The position numbers and the translations under genes were made by a program. A model generated the notes under the pieces. That model saw only the letters and a list, made by a program, of their open reading frames with translations. It searched no databases and was not told where the DNA came from. Below, one piece after another: positions 25,401 to 31,895 of a stretch of 64,000 bases of DNA; position 1 is the first letter of the stretch, and each line of letters starts with the position of its first letter. Origin of the DNA: Qipengyuania gaetbuli (GTDB taxonomy: Bacteria; Pseudomonadota; Alphaproteobacteria; Sphingomonadales; Sphingomonadaceae); contig NZ_JAIVLR010000001.1 of assembly GCF_020524765.1 (NCBI RefSeq), positions 1,116,001 to 1,180,000 on the forward strand, read 5' to 3'.

Positions 25401-25872
25401 TCACGGGATCCTGAGCCACTGCCAGCCCGCCGTTTTCCTTGATCGCGCGCAAGCCCCGACTGCCGTCGGCACCGGTCCCCGACAGGATGACGCAGGCGGC
25501 CTTGTGCTGCCGGTCCTGGGCGAGGCTGTCGAAGAAATCGTCGATCGGCCGGCGCTGGCCGCGCGGGTCGGCAAATTCGGTCAGTTCAAGCGTATTGTCG
25601 TGGATCGCCAGCCCGTGCGCGGGCGGAATCACGTAAATATGATCGGGTTCGAGCGCCTCGCCGCCTTCCGCCTGCGTCACTTTCATCTGTGTATAGCGCT
25701 CGATCAACTGCGCCATCAACGATTCATGCGTCGGATCGAGATGCTGGACGACGACGAAGGACATTCCGGTGCTCTCGGTTTGCCCGGCAAACAGTTCACG
25801 CAAAGCTTCGAGACCGCCGGCAGATGCGCCGATGGCCACGACCGGGGGCAGACTGTCCTTCTCTTCGCTCAT
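22468..25872 (-). CDS. CheB-CheR-PAS-HWE histidine kinase fusion
   Basis: Large cytoplasmic signalling protein of 1,134 aa. Order: CheB methylesterase (nucleophile Ser17 in GASAGG, VVQHLDPTH, SGTGADGSRG), CheR methyltransferase (FFRDADDF, SAM site VWVPGCSSGEEAYS), a PAS-like segment, a glutamate-rich coiled coil (repeated TNEEL/MNEEL units, about residues 640-690), two further PAS domains and an HWE-type kinase domain. The phospho-accepting histidine is His956 in REMNHRVKN; the Asn-bearing ATPase motif is HEWATNATKHG. No TM segment. Its ATG overlaps by one base the stop of the upstream LOV gene. The fusion type is known in alphaproteobacteria; what the CheB/CheR part modifies is unclear, as no chemoreceptor is near. 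Confidence 0.92.
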   Translation of the reverse strand: MSEEKDSLPPVVAIGASAGGLEALRELFAGQTESTGMSFVVVQHLDPTHESLMAQLIERYTQMKVTQAEGGEALEPDHIYVIPPAHGLAIHDNTLELTEFADPRGQRRPIDDFFDSLAQDRQHKAACVILSGTGADGSRGLRAIKENGGLAVAQDPVTARYDGMPVSAIGTGLVDIVAPPSAIIEAVGEFFSRTPDDGLRDEAREVADRLDELCEVLRETVGHDFSRYKRSTLVRRVARRMQVLSIEDAGEYVARMRSDADECQALFQDLLINVTQFFRDADDFQSLNESVISELVRKSRDGQELRVWVPGCSSGEEAYSIAMLFAEAMRRYEKRPYLQIFATDIDDKMLDIARNATYPVSALVDIPSEYQHRYVIGGTDTFSVTPQIRDLVRFSLHNVVSDPPFSKVDLISCRNLLIYFDEDLQRHVLPLFHFSLRDSGYLFLGTSEGIGRFEDLFETLNQGARLFRRRNVKSNYNLQMGRGQSPTYVRRRESSMAGGTAIQSGSAEVAALRRIAERYAPVTFLVDGEGTLLQKWGAAGRYLEFPDRLERTVHVPTLARPGLREIIGPMLRQVSEGQGRIIKRDLAISTEFGRITASVLVEPVAPGGYLIVIRETGALEPFTDEELDEFEVGDGQLQFLEEELQATRHRLRSTVEELETTNEELKSSNEEMMSMNEELQSTNEELTTVNDELKTKVDQVTVANADLKNFVDSTQLMVLVVDEKLNLRSFTDAVKAIFGIDERDLGRPLDQLPNSLAEDNFVALTRAAAEQGLTDEYRATTKEKSREYIARVIPYRQMDGTIDGATVVFTDVTEALSMELDLREERERLRLALEVAKIGIWEYEPASDKTVLDKTERELLDLDEDEGNTMEPILARLPPEDRDQVNNALRRAMDGESDYDEVFSLPLKNGGTRYLHGLGRRIMSSDGAKFIGVTYDITSERETLAQREILLREMNHRVKNLFAIIAAMVSISRREASDLDSFAEDLRDRIHALGRSHSLTSRHTDGSSVTLRELLDTVLAPSHARQKITFDGPEVEVSTAKLTSIALILHEWATNATKHGGLRDHDGSLDVRWDKVGNDLRIDWEECCSVTDDGAGAGFGTRLLEVTTRQLSGTITGEAVATGYRRSLTFPIDS

Positions 25873-26453
25873 CAGTCCCCCTTCAGCCCCGACACCCGCA
25901 ATTTCGCGATGATCGAGTGGCTGGATGCCAGCTGCTCGTAAGTACCGAGCATGACGATCCCCATCTCGCCGGCAATCGAACCGAGCTGGCGAATATCCTG
26001 TTTCAGTGCCGTTTCGTAGATCTGCAGGGCTTCTTCGCCGTGCCTTCTGATTTCGAACTGCGACCCGAATATGTAAGCGATTTCATTATTGTATTGCAAC
26101 TTGGTCATGTAGACGAGGTTGAGGAAGGGCGAACCGTCGGCCCTGACATTGGGCACGAGGAACTTGCCGTCCTCTATCCTGTCATTGGCGATGAAATCGC
26201 GCATGCGTTGGCGAACCGGACCGGCTCCGCCTGCCGGTTGCAGGAACCGGCAATTGCGTCCCAGGCACATCTCCGGTCCGTATTGGGTCACCTGGCAGAA
26301 GGCTTCGTTGACTCCGATGAGCGGCGCGTCGGGCAGGCGCACGTCGGCCAGCGTCAGCGGCACCTTGCTGCGCTGCATCAGGTCACCGAACCCGGGCGCG
26401 GGTTCGCTGTCTTCCTTCCACCAGTACATAGAGCGACTCGCTCCCTCCCCCAT
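25872..26453 (-). CDS. Short LOV-domain (blue-light photoreceptor) protein
   Basis: PAS/LOV protein of 193 aa. It carries the flavin-adduct motif CLGRNCRFLQP, with photoactive Cys68 counted from the ATG at 26453. The LOV-type lead-in is DVRLPDAPLIGVNEAF, and the later Asn-containing strand PFLNLVYMTKLQ and FGSQFEI hold the FMN-contacting Asn and Gln. A C-terminal helical tail of about 45 residues replaces any output domain. The stop codon overlaps the ATG of the kinase gene downstream, so the two are co-translated. I infer that light sensing is passed to that kinase by protein contact. The start is uncertain: a GTG at 26489 adds 12 residues and an ATG at 26429 removes 8. Confidence 0.88.
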   Translation of the reverse strand: MGEGASRSMYWWKEDSEPAPGFGDLMQRSKVPLTLADVRLPDAPLIGVNEAFCQVTQYGPEMCLGRNCRFLQPAGGAGPVRQRMRDFIANDRIEDGKFLVPNVRADGSPFLNLVYMTKLQYNNEIAYIFGSQFEIRRHGEEALQIYETALKQDIRQLGSIAGEMGIVMLGTYEQLASSHSIIAKLRVSGLKGD

Positions 26454-26550
26454 GGCCTTCCGGCCAACCTCGAAGAGTATGCAAAGCACCGCAATTTCAC
26501 AAGAAATCTCGCCGATGCCTCCGCGCTCTGCGAAAAAATCGCCGGCCGAT

Positions 26551-26577
26551 GGATTAAGCGCGCGCCGGCATCCGTTT
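26551..26577 (+). promoter_or_regulatory. ECF-type promoter, copy 1
   Basis: GGATTAA at 26551-26557 and CCGTTT at 26572-26577, separated by exactly 14 bases. The layout matches ECF promoters (GGA-rich -35, CGTT -10, about 17 bases between GGATT and CGTT). It lies 50 bp before the ATG of the small exported protein gene. The same motif with the same spacing recurs at 28305, 28310 (opposite strand) and 29614. Confidence 0.7.
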
Positions 26578-26627
26578 CCCTTTCAAGCGACCGGCATGGC
26601 CGGGCGCGCCAAAAGGAGAAACGACAC

Positions 26628-26972
26628 ATGACCAAGCTTGCCACCCTGCCGCTGTTCGCCCTCGGCCTCGCTACTGCCGCGACCGCCGCCGTGCCGATGC
26701 TGCACGAGGAACAGGTCGCCCGCGCCGAGGAAGCGCTGATCATCACCACGCCGATCGCCGGGATCGAGAACAGCCTGTGGTTCGATTACCGCATCGACAT
26801 CACCGAGGCGCAGAAGGAGCTCACCAGCGATCTGCGCCGCGCCAGCGACATCGAGGACCGCCGCGATGCGTGGGAGGAATACGCCCACGAACTGAAGCAC
26901 GAGCGGATCGACTATATCGAAGAAATGGCCGAGCGCGGGTACCGCATGGGCCAAGTCATCTTCGTCGACTGA
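26628..26972 (+). CDS. Small exported helical protein, unknown
   Basis: Protein of 114 aa that I do not recognise. It has a clear signal peptide (LPLFALGLATAATAAV). The mature part is short, charged and predicted helical, rich in Glu, Arg and Asp, with a segment EAQKELTSDLRRASDIEDRR that could form a coiled coil. It ends in MGQVIFVD. AAGGAG precedes the ATG by 9 bases. An ECF-type promoter motif sits upstream and a strong terminator downstream, so it is a single-gene unit. It probably belongs to the regulon of the nearby ECF sigma factor and would act in the periplasm. Confidence 0.75.
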   Translation: MTKLATLPLFALGLATAATAAVPMLHEEQVARAEEALIITTPIAGIENSLWFDYRIDITEAQKELTSDLRRASDIEDRRDAWEEYAHELKHERIDYIEEMAERGYRMGQVIFVD

Positions 26973-27023
26973 CCGAATGAAACGTCCCGGGCCGCGCCAG
27001 TCCCTCGGCGCGGCCACCCCCCG

Positions 27024-27061
27024 AAGGAAGGACCGGAAGACCCGCCGGTCCTTCCTTTTTT
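27024..27061 (+). terminator. Rho-independent terminator
   Basis: Perfect 13 bp inverted repeat, AAGGAAGGACCGG at 27024-27036 and CCGGTCCTTCCTT at 27045-27057, with an 8-base loop. The 3' arm runs straight into a T tract (27056-27061). It ends the transcript of the small exported protein gene. Confidence 0.9.
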
Positions 27062-27104
27062 CGTGCGTGGAATGTGGCCGGGCGAAAGCCTGCCAGCCAG
27101 TAGC

Positions 27105-27803
27105 TTAGCGCCAGCCCTGCTCGCGGGCGGCTTGCTCGCCCTGTGCATCGAGCGCCGGACCCGCTGCCATCTCCTGTGCCAGGGCCAGGATCTCGGCATC
27201 GCCCGCACCGGCCATACGGTAATCGGTCGAGGCGCCTTCGCTGCCCTCGCCAAGTGCCTCCAGCTTCCAACCGGCCTCGTCGCGGCAGGCAATACCGCCG
27301 CCCGCGCTGCCACTGAACGCGCGGCAATAGCGGCCTTCCTCGCTACGGAACGACAGGAGCACGCGGGTCTCGTCTCCCGGCGACTGGTCGGCGACCAGCC
27401 GGTCGTCGAGCACGCCTGCAAGCTGGGTGTCGGCATAGGCCGGACCTTCGCCGCCCTGGCCCGGCAGGAAGACCGCAAGCGCCAGCGATGCGGCCAGCGC
27501 CGGTCCGGCGATCCAGCCCCAGTGCGGCAAGCGCCGCTTGCTCTCGCGCCGCTCGCGGGCCGCGGCAAAATCGACCACCTCGGCCGGTTGCGGCCGGGAC
27601 AGCATGGCGGCCAGCCGGTCGGGCACGGGCTGGTCGAGGACCGGCGAATAATGGCCGGACAGCATGCTCTTAAGCGATTTGTGCCGCTCCACCTGCTGCG
27701 CCAGTCCGGGATCCGCCGCGATTGCGGCGGCGATCTGCGCCTCCCGCTCGCCCGACAGTTCGCCATCGGCAAACGCGGCGATGTCTTCAGGGGTTATCGT
27801 CAC
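27105..27803 (-). CDS. Membrane anti-sigma factor
   Basis: Protein of 232 aa encoded directly after the ECF sigma gene. Its GTG start overlaps the sigma stop codon in GTGA. The N-terminal helical region (TPEDIAAFADGELSGER, then a run to about residue 60) resembles the anti-sigma domain. It lacks the His-Cys-Cys zinc motif of ZAS-type anti-sigma factors. One membrane span follows at about residues 96-115 (WIAGPALAASLALAVFLPG), then a periplasmic domain of about 115 aa. The expected role is to hold the sigma factor at the membrane until an envelope signal releases it. A protease-based release is possible given the neighbouring S8 protease. Confidence 0.85.
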   Translation of the reverse strand: MTITPEDIAAFADGELSGEREAQIAAAIAADPGLAQQVERHKSLKSMLSGHYSPVLDQPVPDRLAAMLSRPQPAEVVDFAAARERRESKRRLPHWGWIAGPALAASLALAVFLPGQGGEGPAYADTQLAGVLDDRLVADQSPGDETRVLLSFRSEEGRYCRAFSGSAGGGIACRDEAGWKLEALGEGSEGASTDYRMAGAGDAEILALAQEMAAGPALDAQGEQAAREQGWR

Positions 27804-28264
27804 GATGCTTCTCCGAGCATTGCCATCAACGCGTCGCGGCCGCGCACAAGGCGGGAATTGAGAGTGCCGACCGGGCAGCCGACAATTTCGGCCGCCTCCT
27901 TGTAGGCATAGCCTTCGACCATCACGAGCAGCACGGCCTCGCGCTGGTCTTCCGGCAGTTTCTGCATGGCGCGATCGACGTTGGACAGTTCGACCGCGGC
28001 TTCCTGCGCACCGTCGCCGCCGACACCCACACCGGCCTCCTCGGCCACGAAGGTCTGCAGGCTGCGCGTCGTCTTGCGGCCCTCGTCGATCCAGATATTG
28101 CGCATGATCCGATACATCCAGCTGTCGAGCCGCGTGCCTTCTTCCCAGCGGGACCGGTTGGCCAGCGCGCGCTCGATGGTCATCTGGCAGAGATCGTCAC
28201 CGTCGGACGGATTGCCGGACAGCCCGATTGCGAAACGGCGCAACCGGGGCAACAGGGCCAGCAA
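27800..28264 (-). CDS. ECF RNA polymerase sigma factor
   Basis: Region 2 (GDDLCQMTIERALANRSRW, then DSWMYRIMRNIWIDEGRK) and region 4 (LPEDQREAVLLVMVEGYAYKEAAEIVGCPVGTLNSRLVRGRDAL) are complete, giving a group IV sigma of 154 aa. The start is odd: between an in-frame stop and the first conserved residues there is no ATG or GTG. The choices are TTG at 28264, used here, or CTG at 28288. The CTG is eight bases after GGAAGG and would add LNTSFEKD. An ECF-type promoter lies just upstream, implying autoregulation. It forms an operon with the anti-sigma gene. It is not EcfG-like, since no nepR or phyR is adjacent. Confidence 0.92.
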   Translation of the reverse strand: MLALLPRLRRFAIGLSGNPSDGDDLCQMTIERALANRSRWEEGTRLDSWMYRIMRNIWIDEGRKTTRSLQTFVAEEAGVGVGGDGAQEAAVELSNVDRAMQKLPEDQREAVLLVMVEGYAYKEAAEIVGCPVGTLNSRLVRGRDALMAMLGEAS

Positions 28265-28304
28265 GTCTTTCTCGAACGATGTGTTCAGCGTCTCTGCCTT
28301 CCAG

Positions 28305-28331
28305 GGATTAAACGGACGAGCGCGTGCGTTT
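28305..28331 (+). promoter_or_regulatory. ECF-type promoter, copy 2 (toward S8 protease gene)
   Basis: GGATTAA at 28305-28311, 14 bases, then GCGTTT at 28326-28331, followed by the protease ATG 42 bp further on. It overlaps almost completely the oppositely directed copy for the sigma operon, so RNA polymerase cannot occupy both at once. Confidence 0.68.
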
Positions 28332-28336
28332 CATCC
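28310..28336 (-). promoter_or_regulatory. ECF-type promoter, copy 3 (toward sigma/anti-sigma operon)
   Basis: Read on the minus strand, GGATGAA (28336-28330), 14 bases, then CCGTTT (28315-28310). A transcript would start near 28303, a few bases before the GGAAGG ribosome site. That supports a translation start at CTG 28288 or TTG 28264 and positive autoregulation of the sigma gene. Confidence 0.68.
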
Positions 28337-28372
28337 ATGCTTAATGCGTTTTAGTCGAAGAACGAGAGTACG

Positions 28373-29593
28373 ATGCGAGTTTTTTCCCTGCTTTGCGCCG
28401 CACTGGCGCTGGTTACCGCGCCGCTTGCCGCACAGGTCGCGCTGCCGCGTGTCCAGCTGCCGCAGGTGGGACCGGTGGTGGGCGAGACGCTCGACACGCT
28501 CGACGAAACGCGCGCCGGAGTGCAGCGCACGGTGGAACGTCTCGCCCGCGACCGCCTGCGCACGATAGACCGGCTGGTGCGCCGCAACGCCGATGCGATC
28601 GAGTACGATGCGGCAGGCGCACCCGCGCGGCGCGGCGAGCTGCTGGTGATGGACGTTTCCGCCGACACCTTGGCCCCTGCGCTGGAGGCAGGCTTCACCC
28701 TCCTCTCGCGCGAAGAGGTCGAGGGGCTGGATATCTCGCTCATGCGGCTCGGCGTGCCCGAGGGGATGGACCTTGCAGAAGCGCAAGCGGCGCTGGCCCT
28801 GCTACTGCCGCAGGCGCAGGTGAGCGCGGACAATCTCCACTTCCAGTCGGGCACCGCCAATGGCGCGGTGCTGGCCATCTCGGCGCAAGGTAGCGCGGGC
28901 AGCGCAGCGCCGGTGGGCATGATCGACGGCGCGCCCGGGCCTGCGGTAAAGGTCACGGAGACGCGCGGCTTTGCCGCTGGTGCGCCCTTCCCGAGCCACC
29001 ACGGCAGCTCGGTCGCATCGCTGCTCGCCCATGCAGGCGCGGGCACCATCCGTGTGGCGGACGTGTACGGAACCGACAAGGCGGGCGGCAATGCGCTCGC
29101 CATGGCGAAGGGGCTGGGCTGGCTGGTCGCGCGCGGCAGCAAGGTCGTGACGATCAGCCTCGTGGGGCCGCGCAACGCGGTGCTCGAACGGGCGATCGGC
29201 GCGGCCCAGCGCAAGGGCGTGGTGGTGGTCGCGGCGGTCGGAAATGACGGCCCAGCCGCCCCGCCTGCCTATCCGGCATCCTATGACGGCGTGGTTGCCG
29301 TGACGGCGGTCGACGGCAAGCGCCGCGCGCTGATCGAGGCGGGCCGCGCGCTCCATCTCGACTATGCTGCGCCGGGCGCGGACATCTATGGCCGCAATGC
29401 CAAGGGCAGGCGCATCGGCCTGCGCGGTACGTCCTTTGCCACGCCGCTGGTCGCTGCCCGCCTGGCGCGGGCCTTGGCGCAGGGCCGCAACTGGCGCGCC
29501 GCACTCGATGCAGAGGCCGTGGACCTCGGGCGCAAGGGCCATGACGACACCTATGGCAGGGGCCTTGTCTGCGGCGGCTGCACCGGACGCTGA
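28373..29593 (+). CDS. Exported subtilisin-like serine protease (S8)
   Basis: Secreted or periplasmic S8 peptidase of 406 aa with a signal peptide (LLCAALALVTAPLAAQ). A helical and prodomain-like region covers about residues 35-165. The catalytic domain shows Asp185 in VGMIDG, His210 in PSHHGSSVA, oxyanion Asn291 in VGNDGP and Ser354 in RGTSFATP, so the triad is complete. The C-terminus ends in a small cysteine pair (GLVCGGCTGR). It is divergent from the sigma operon, sharing an overlapping promoter, and so probably belongs to the ECF stress response. It could degrade misfolded envelope proteins or act on the anti-sigma factor; neither is shown by sequence. Confidence 0.88.
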   Translation: MRVFSLLCAALALVTAPLAAQVALPRVQLPQVGPVVGETLDTLDETRAGVQRTVERLARDRLRTIDRLVRRNADAIEYDAAGAPARRGELLVMDVSADTLAPALEAGFTLLSREEVEGLDISLMRLGVPEGMDLAEAQAALALLLPQAQVSADNLHFQSGTANGAVLAISAQGSAGSAAPVGMIDGAPGPAVKVTETRGFAAGAPFPSHHGSSVASLLAHAGAGTIRVADVYGTDKAGGNALAMAKGLGWLVARGSKVVTISLVGPRNAVLERAIGAAQRKGVVVVAAVGNDGPAAPPAYPASYDGVVAVTAVDGKRRALIEAGRALHLDYAAPGADIYGRNAKGRRIGLRGTSFATPLVAARLARALAQGRNWRAALDAEAVDLGRKGHDDTYGRGLVCGGCTGR

Positions 29594-29613
29594 AATTTTT
29601 TTCGCGCTTTTAT

Positions 29614-29640
29614 GGATTAAGCGCCGCAGCCCACCCGTTT
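29614..29640 (+). promoter_or_regulatory. ECF-type promoter, copy 4
   Basis: GGATTAA at 29614-29620, 14 bases, then CCGTTT at 29635-29640. It lies 57 bp before the ATG of the Ala/Ser/Gly-rich exported protein gene and just after the S8 protease stop codon. The flanks resemble copy 1 (ATGGATTAAGCGC and CCTTTC-AGCG in both). Confidence 0.7.
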
Positions 29641-29697
29641 TCCTTTCGAGCGGATGCACCGACCCCCTTCGCATCCGCAGATCGAAAGGAACTGACG

Positions 29698-30543
29698 ATG
29701 AAGAACCTCATGCTTGCCGCTTCGGCACTCACCCTGTTTGCAGCCCCTGCCCATGCCCAGCTGCTGGGCGGCGGCGGCCTGTCGGGCGTCACTGGATCGC
29801 TCAATGGCACGGTCAATTCGACCCTGCGCGCACCGACCGAAACGCTGCGTTCGACCACCCGCGGCACGCTGCGCGGCGATGCCGCCACGCGCGGCAACCA
29901 GAATGTCGACCGCAAGAACGGCAGCGTCGCGATCGACCGCAGCGTCGACACCAGCCTCGATGCCACCACCAGCCAGCTGCTCGGCACGCCGGCAGGCGAG
30001 GCTTCGGGCAATGCTTCGGGCTCTGCCAATGCCTCGGGCTCGGGCAGCGCCAATGCGCAGCTGATCGGCACTGATGCCGTGACCGGCGCAGTCCAGGGCA
30101 CCGCCGCCCGGGCGCGTGAGACTGCCTCGAGCGTCCGCAATATCGCCACCCCCGCCGTGGGTTCGGCCCGCGACCGCCTGTCGGGAGCAACGGCACAGGC
30201 CGGCAGCCTCGCCGGTTCGGCAAGCGGCGCGGCGCAGGGCGCGGGCATGATCGATAACGGCGTGCTGGCCCTTGCCGGTAGCGGCGCAGCGCAGGGCGAA
30301 GGCGCCTTCGCTGTCGCGCCGGGCATGCCGGTCCAGCTGCCTTCGGGCGAACAGCTCGGCACCGTGCGCGACATCGTCGCCACGCGCAGCGGCGAGATCC
30401 GCCAGCTGGTCGTCGACACCAAGGACGGCCTGACCACCCTTCCCGCCGGCAGCCTAACGGCCAGCGGCACCGCGCTCATCGCGGGCCAGGCCAGCGGCTC
30501 GGCATCCAACGAGGCTCCCGCCGAGGCGAGCGGCACCGAATAA
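29698..30543 (+). CDS. Exported Ala/Ser/Gly-rich protein with PRC-barrel-like C-terminus
   Basis: Protein of 281 aa with a signal peptide (MLAASALTLFAAPAHAQ). The middle is low complexity, with ASG/SAN repeats around residues 100-120 and alanine-rich helices. The last 70 residues (MPVQLPSGEQLGTVRDIV, then a strand pattern ending LTTLPAGSL) resemble a PRC-barrel-like fold, a small beta domain found in envelope and ribosome-associated proteins. The first 60 residues of the mature part are Thr/Arg-rich. It has its own ECF-type promoter and a downstream terminator. Function unknown; probably a periplasmic or surface stress protein controlled with the S8 protease. Confidence 0.78.
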   Translation: MKNLMLAASALTLFAAPAHAQLLGGGGLSGVTGSLNGTVNSTLRAPTETLRSTTRGTLRGDAATRGNQNVDRKNGSVAIDRSVDTSLDATTSQLLGTPAGEASGNASGSANASGSGSANAQLIGTDAVTGAVQGTAARARETASSVRNIATPAVGSARDRLSGATAQAGSLAGSASGAAQGAGMIDNGVLALAGSGAAQGEGAFAVAPGMPVQLPSGEQLGTVRDIVATRSGEIRQLVVDTKDGLTTLPAGSLTASGTALIAGQASGSASNEAPAEASGTE

Positions 30544-30563
30544 GCCGCCGTCACGGTGAAACG

Positions 30564-30599
30564 AAGGCCGGGTTGCCCATGCGGGTGGCCCGGCCTTTT
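30564..30599 (+). terminator. Rho-independent terminator
   Basis: AAGGCCGGG at 30564-30572 pairs with CCCGGCCTT at 30589-30597, with a further small CCC/GGG stem inside the loop, and ends in TTTT. It closes the transcript of the Ala/Ser/Gly-rich protein gene, 20 bp after its stop. Confidence 0.82.
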
Positions 30600-30657
30600 C
30601 GCATGGCCCGCGCATGCGCAGGCTGCGGTATCGTCGATTTGCAGGGAAAGGGACTGA

Positions 30658-30744
30658 TGGTGCGGTCGAGAAGACTCGAACTTCCACGGGCGTTAGCCCA
30701 CAACGACCTCAACGTTGCGCGTCTACCAGTTCCGCCACGACCGC
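30658..30744 (-). tRNA. tRNA-Leu (anticodon GAG)
   Basis: On the minus strand the acceptor arms GCGGTCG and CGACCGC pair, followed by discriminator A and an encoded CCA (30658-30660). The anticodon stem CAACG/CGTTG encloses the loop TTGAGGT, anticodon GAG, reading CTC and CTT leucine codons. A long variable arm (GTGGGCTAACGCCC) and T-loop GTTCGAGTC confirm a class II tRNA-Leu. Length 87 nt with CCA. Confidence 0.96.
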
Positions 30745-30857
30745 ACACAGTCTGAAATCGGTAGCGAATCCCTCGAGGGGGAAACAGGTGCTACCGCCGG
30801 TAGGAGCGCGCCCCTAGCAGCGCCTTTGGACTGCCGCAAGCACCTTTGTCGCGAGGG

Positions 30858-31736
30858 TCAGAGCGGAGCCCAGCCCACGTCGGCATAGACCGCGTTGCGC
30901 GGGACCTGCGTGCTCGCCTCGTCGATGGTGATCGTCTCGCCCGGCGCCAGCGTGGGCTGCGGCGGCTGGACGATCCAGGTGAAGACCTGCTGTTCGCGCT
31001 CGTTGAGCATGACGATCTGGATCGGCGGCAGGCGGCGGCTTTCGCGCGCCTTGTTTTCCACCTCGATCCGGGCGGAGAAGAGGTAGGTCTTGTTCTCCAG
31101 CTCGCGCCAGCTCTGCGACTCCTGCGGGAAGCGCAGTTCGAGGTCGGGCTGCGCCTGGCCGAAAGCGGGTTTGTCGACCGGCCACCAGGACGGCGTGCCG
31201 AACTGGGTGATCGCCACCACTGCGCCCAGCGCCAGCACGGCGAAGGTCGCTGCCGCCCAGGTCCACAGCTTCATCATGTTGCGGCGCGGGCGAAACGGCG
31301 GCGCATGGTCGAAGCTGGAGACGAAATCGTCCTCGTCCTCGTAGGCGCGGCTCACCGGCGGCGGGGCCGGCTGTTCCTCGTCATAGGAAGGGGGCGTCGT
31401 CGCGTCGAAATCGGGCGCTTCGTCCTCTGTCGCATTCTCGACCGGCGGAGCTTCCGCCGTGGCGACGTCGGCCTCGTCTTCACCGAAACTGAAGCCTGGG
31501 CGCGCGGCCGCGCTTTCTTCACGCTGCACCGGAGCGGGAGGTGGCGGCGGAGGAGGAGGAGGCGGTGGGGGCGGCGGCGGAGCTGCCGCTTCGCTGGCCA
31601 CGACGCCTTCGACTTCGGCCCCGTCCTGGAACCAGGAATGCTTGCACTTGGCGCAGCGCACCGTGCGGCCGTCCACGCCGATTGCGCTATCGGGAACGAC
31701 ATAGCGCGTGCTGCAGGCAGGACAGGCAATAATCAT
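30858..31736 (-). CDS. Zinc-ribbon / DUF3426 membrane protein
   Basis: Protein of 292 aa from the ATG at 31736. The N-terminus is an MJ0042-type zinc ribbon with two Cys pairs (CPACSTRY, then VRCAKCKHSW). A proline-rich linker follows, with 14 consecutive prolines, then an acidic stretch. One membrane span lies at about residues 155-175 (TWAAATFAVLALGAVVAI). The last 100 residues are the periplasmic DUF3426 domain ending VYADVGWAPL. Such proteins are common beside ftsE in sphingomonads; the role is unknown. It is divergent from ftsE across 159 bp. An upstream in-frame start at 31844 is not supported. Confidence 0.85.
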   Translation of the reverse strand: MIIACPACSTRYVVPDSAIGVDGRTVRCAKCKHSWFQDGAEVEGVVASEAAAPPPPPPPPPPPPPPPAPVQREESAAARPGFSFGEDEADVATAEAPPVENATEDEAPDFDATTPPSYDEEQPAPPPVSRAYEDEDDFVSSFDHAPPFRPRRNMMKLWTWAAATFAVLALGAVVAITQFGTPSWWPVDKPAFGQAQPDLELRFPQESQSWRELENKTYLFSARIEVENKARESRRLPPIQIVMLNEREQQVFTWIVQPPQPTLAPGETITIDEASTQVPRNAVYADVGWAPL

Positions 31737-31895
31737 GGTGGACAAAAGCCTTACGCATTGCCGCGAATCGCGACAAGCTGCGCATCTGTGCGTGAAAGCC
31801 CCAAGCGGCTTTTTTCCACATCGAAGGACGGTTATAGGCCCCAATCGGACGATGGCGGCTCCTATTCATCCCTTTTTCGCGGCGATTGCAGGCCG

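Noticed and set aside
29698..30543. PEP-CTERM or adhesin identity for the Ala/Ser/Gly-rich protein
   Set aside because: The C-terminus has no PEP motif, membrane span or basic tail, so it is not an exosortase substrate.
30614..30817. Plus-strand frame across the tRNA-Leu gene
   Set aside because: It reads through the antisense of a clear tRNA and has no ribosome site or conserved content.
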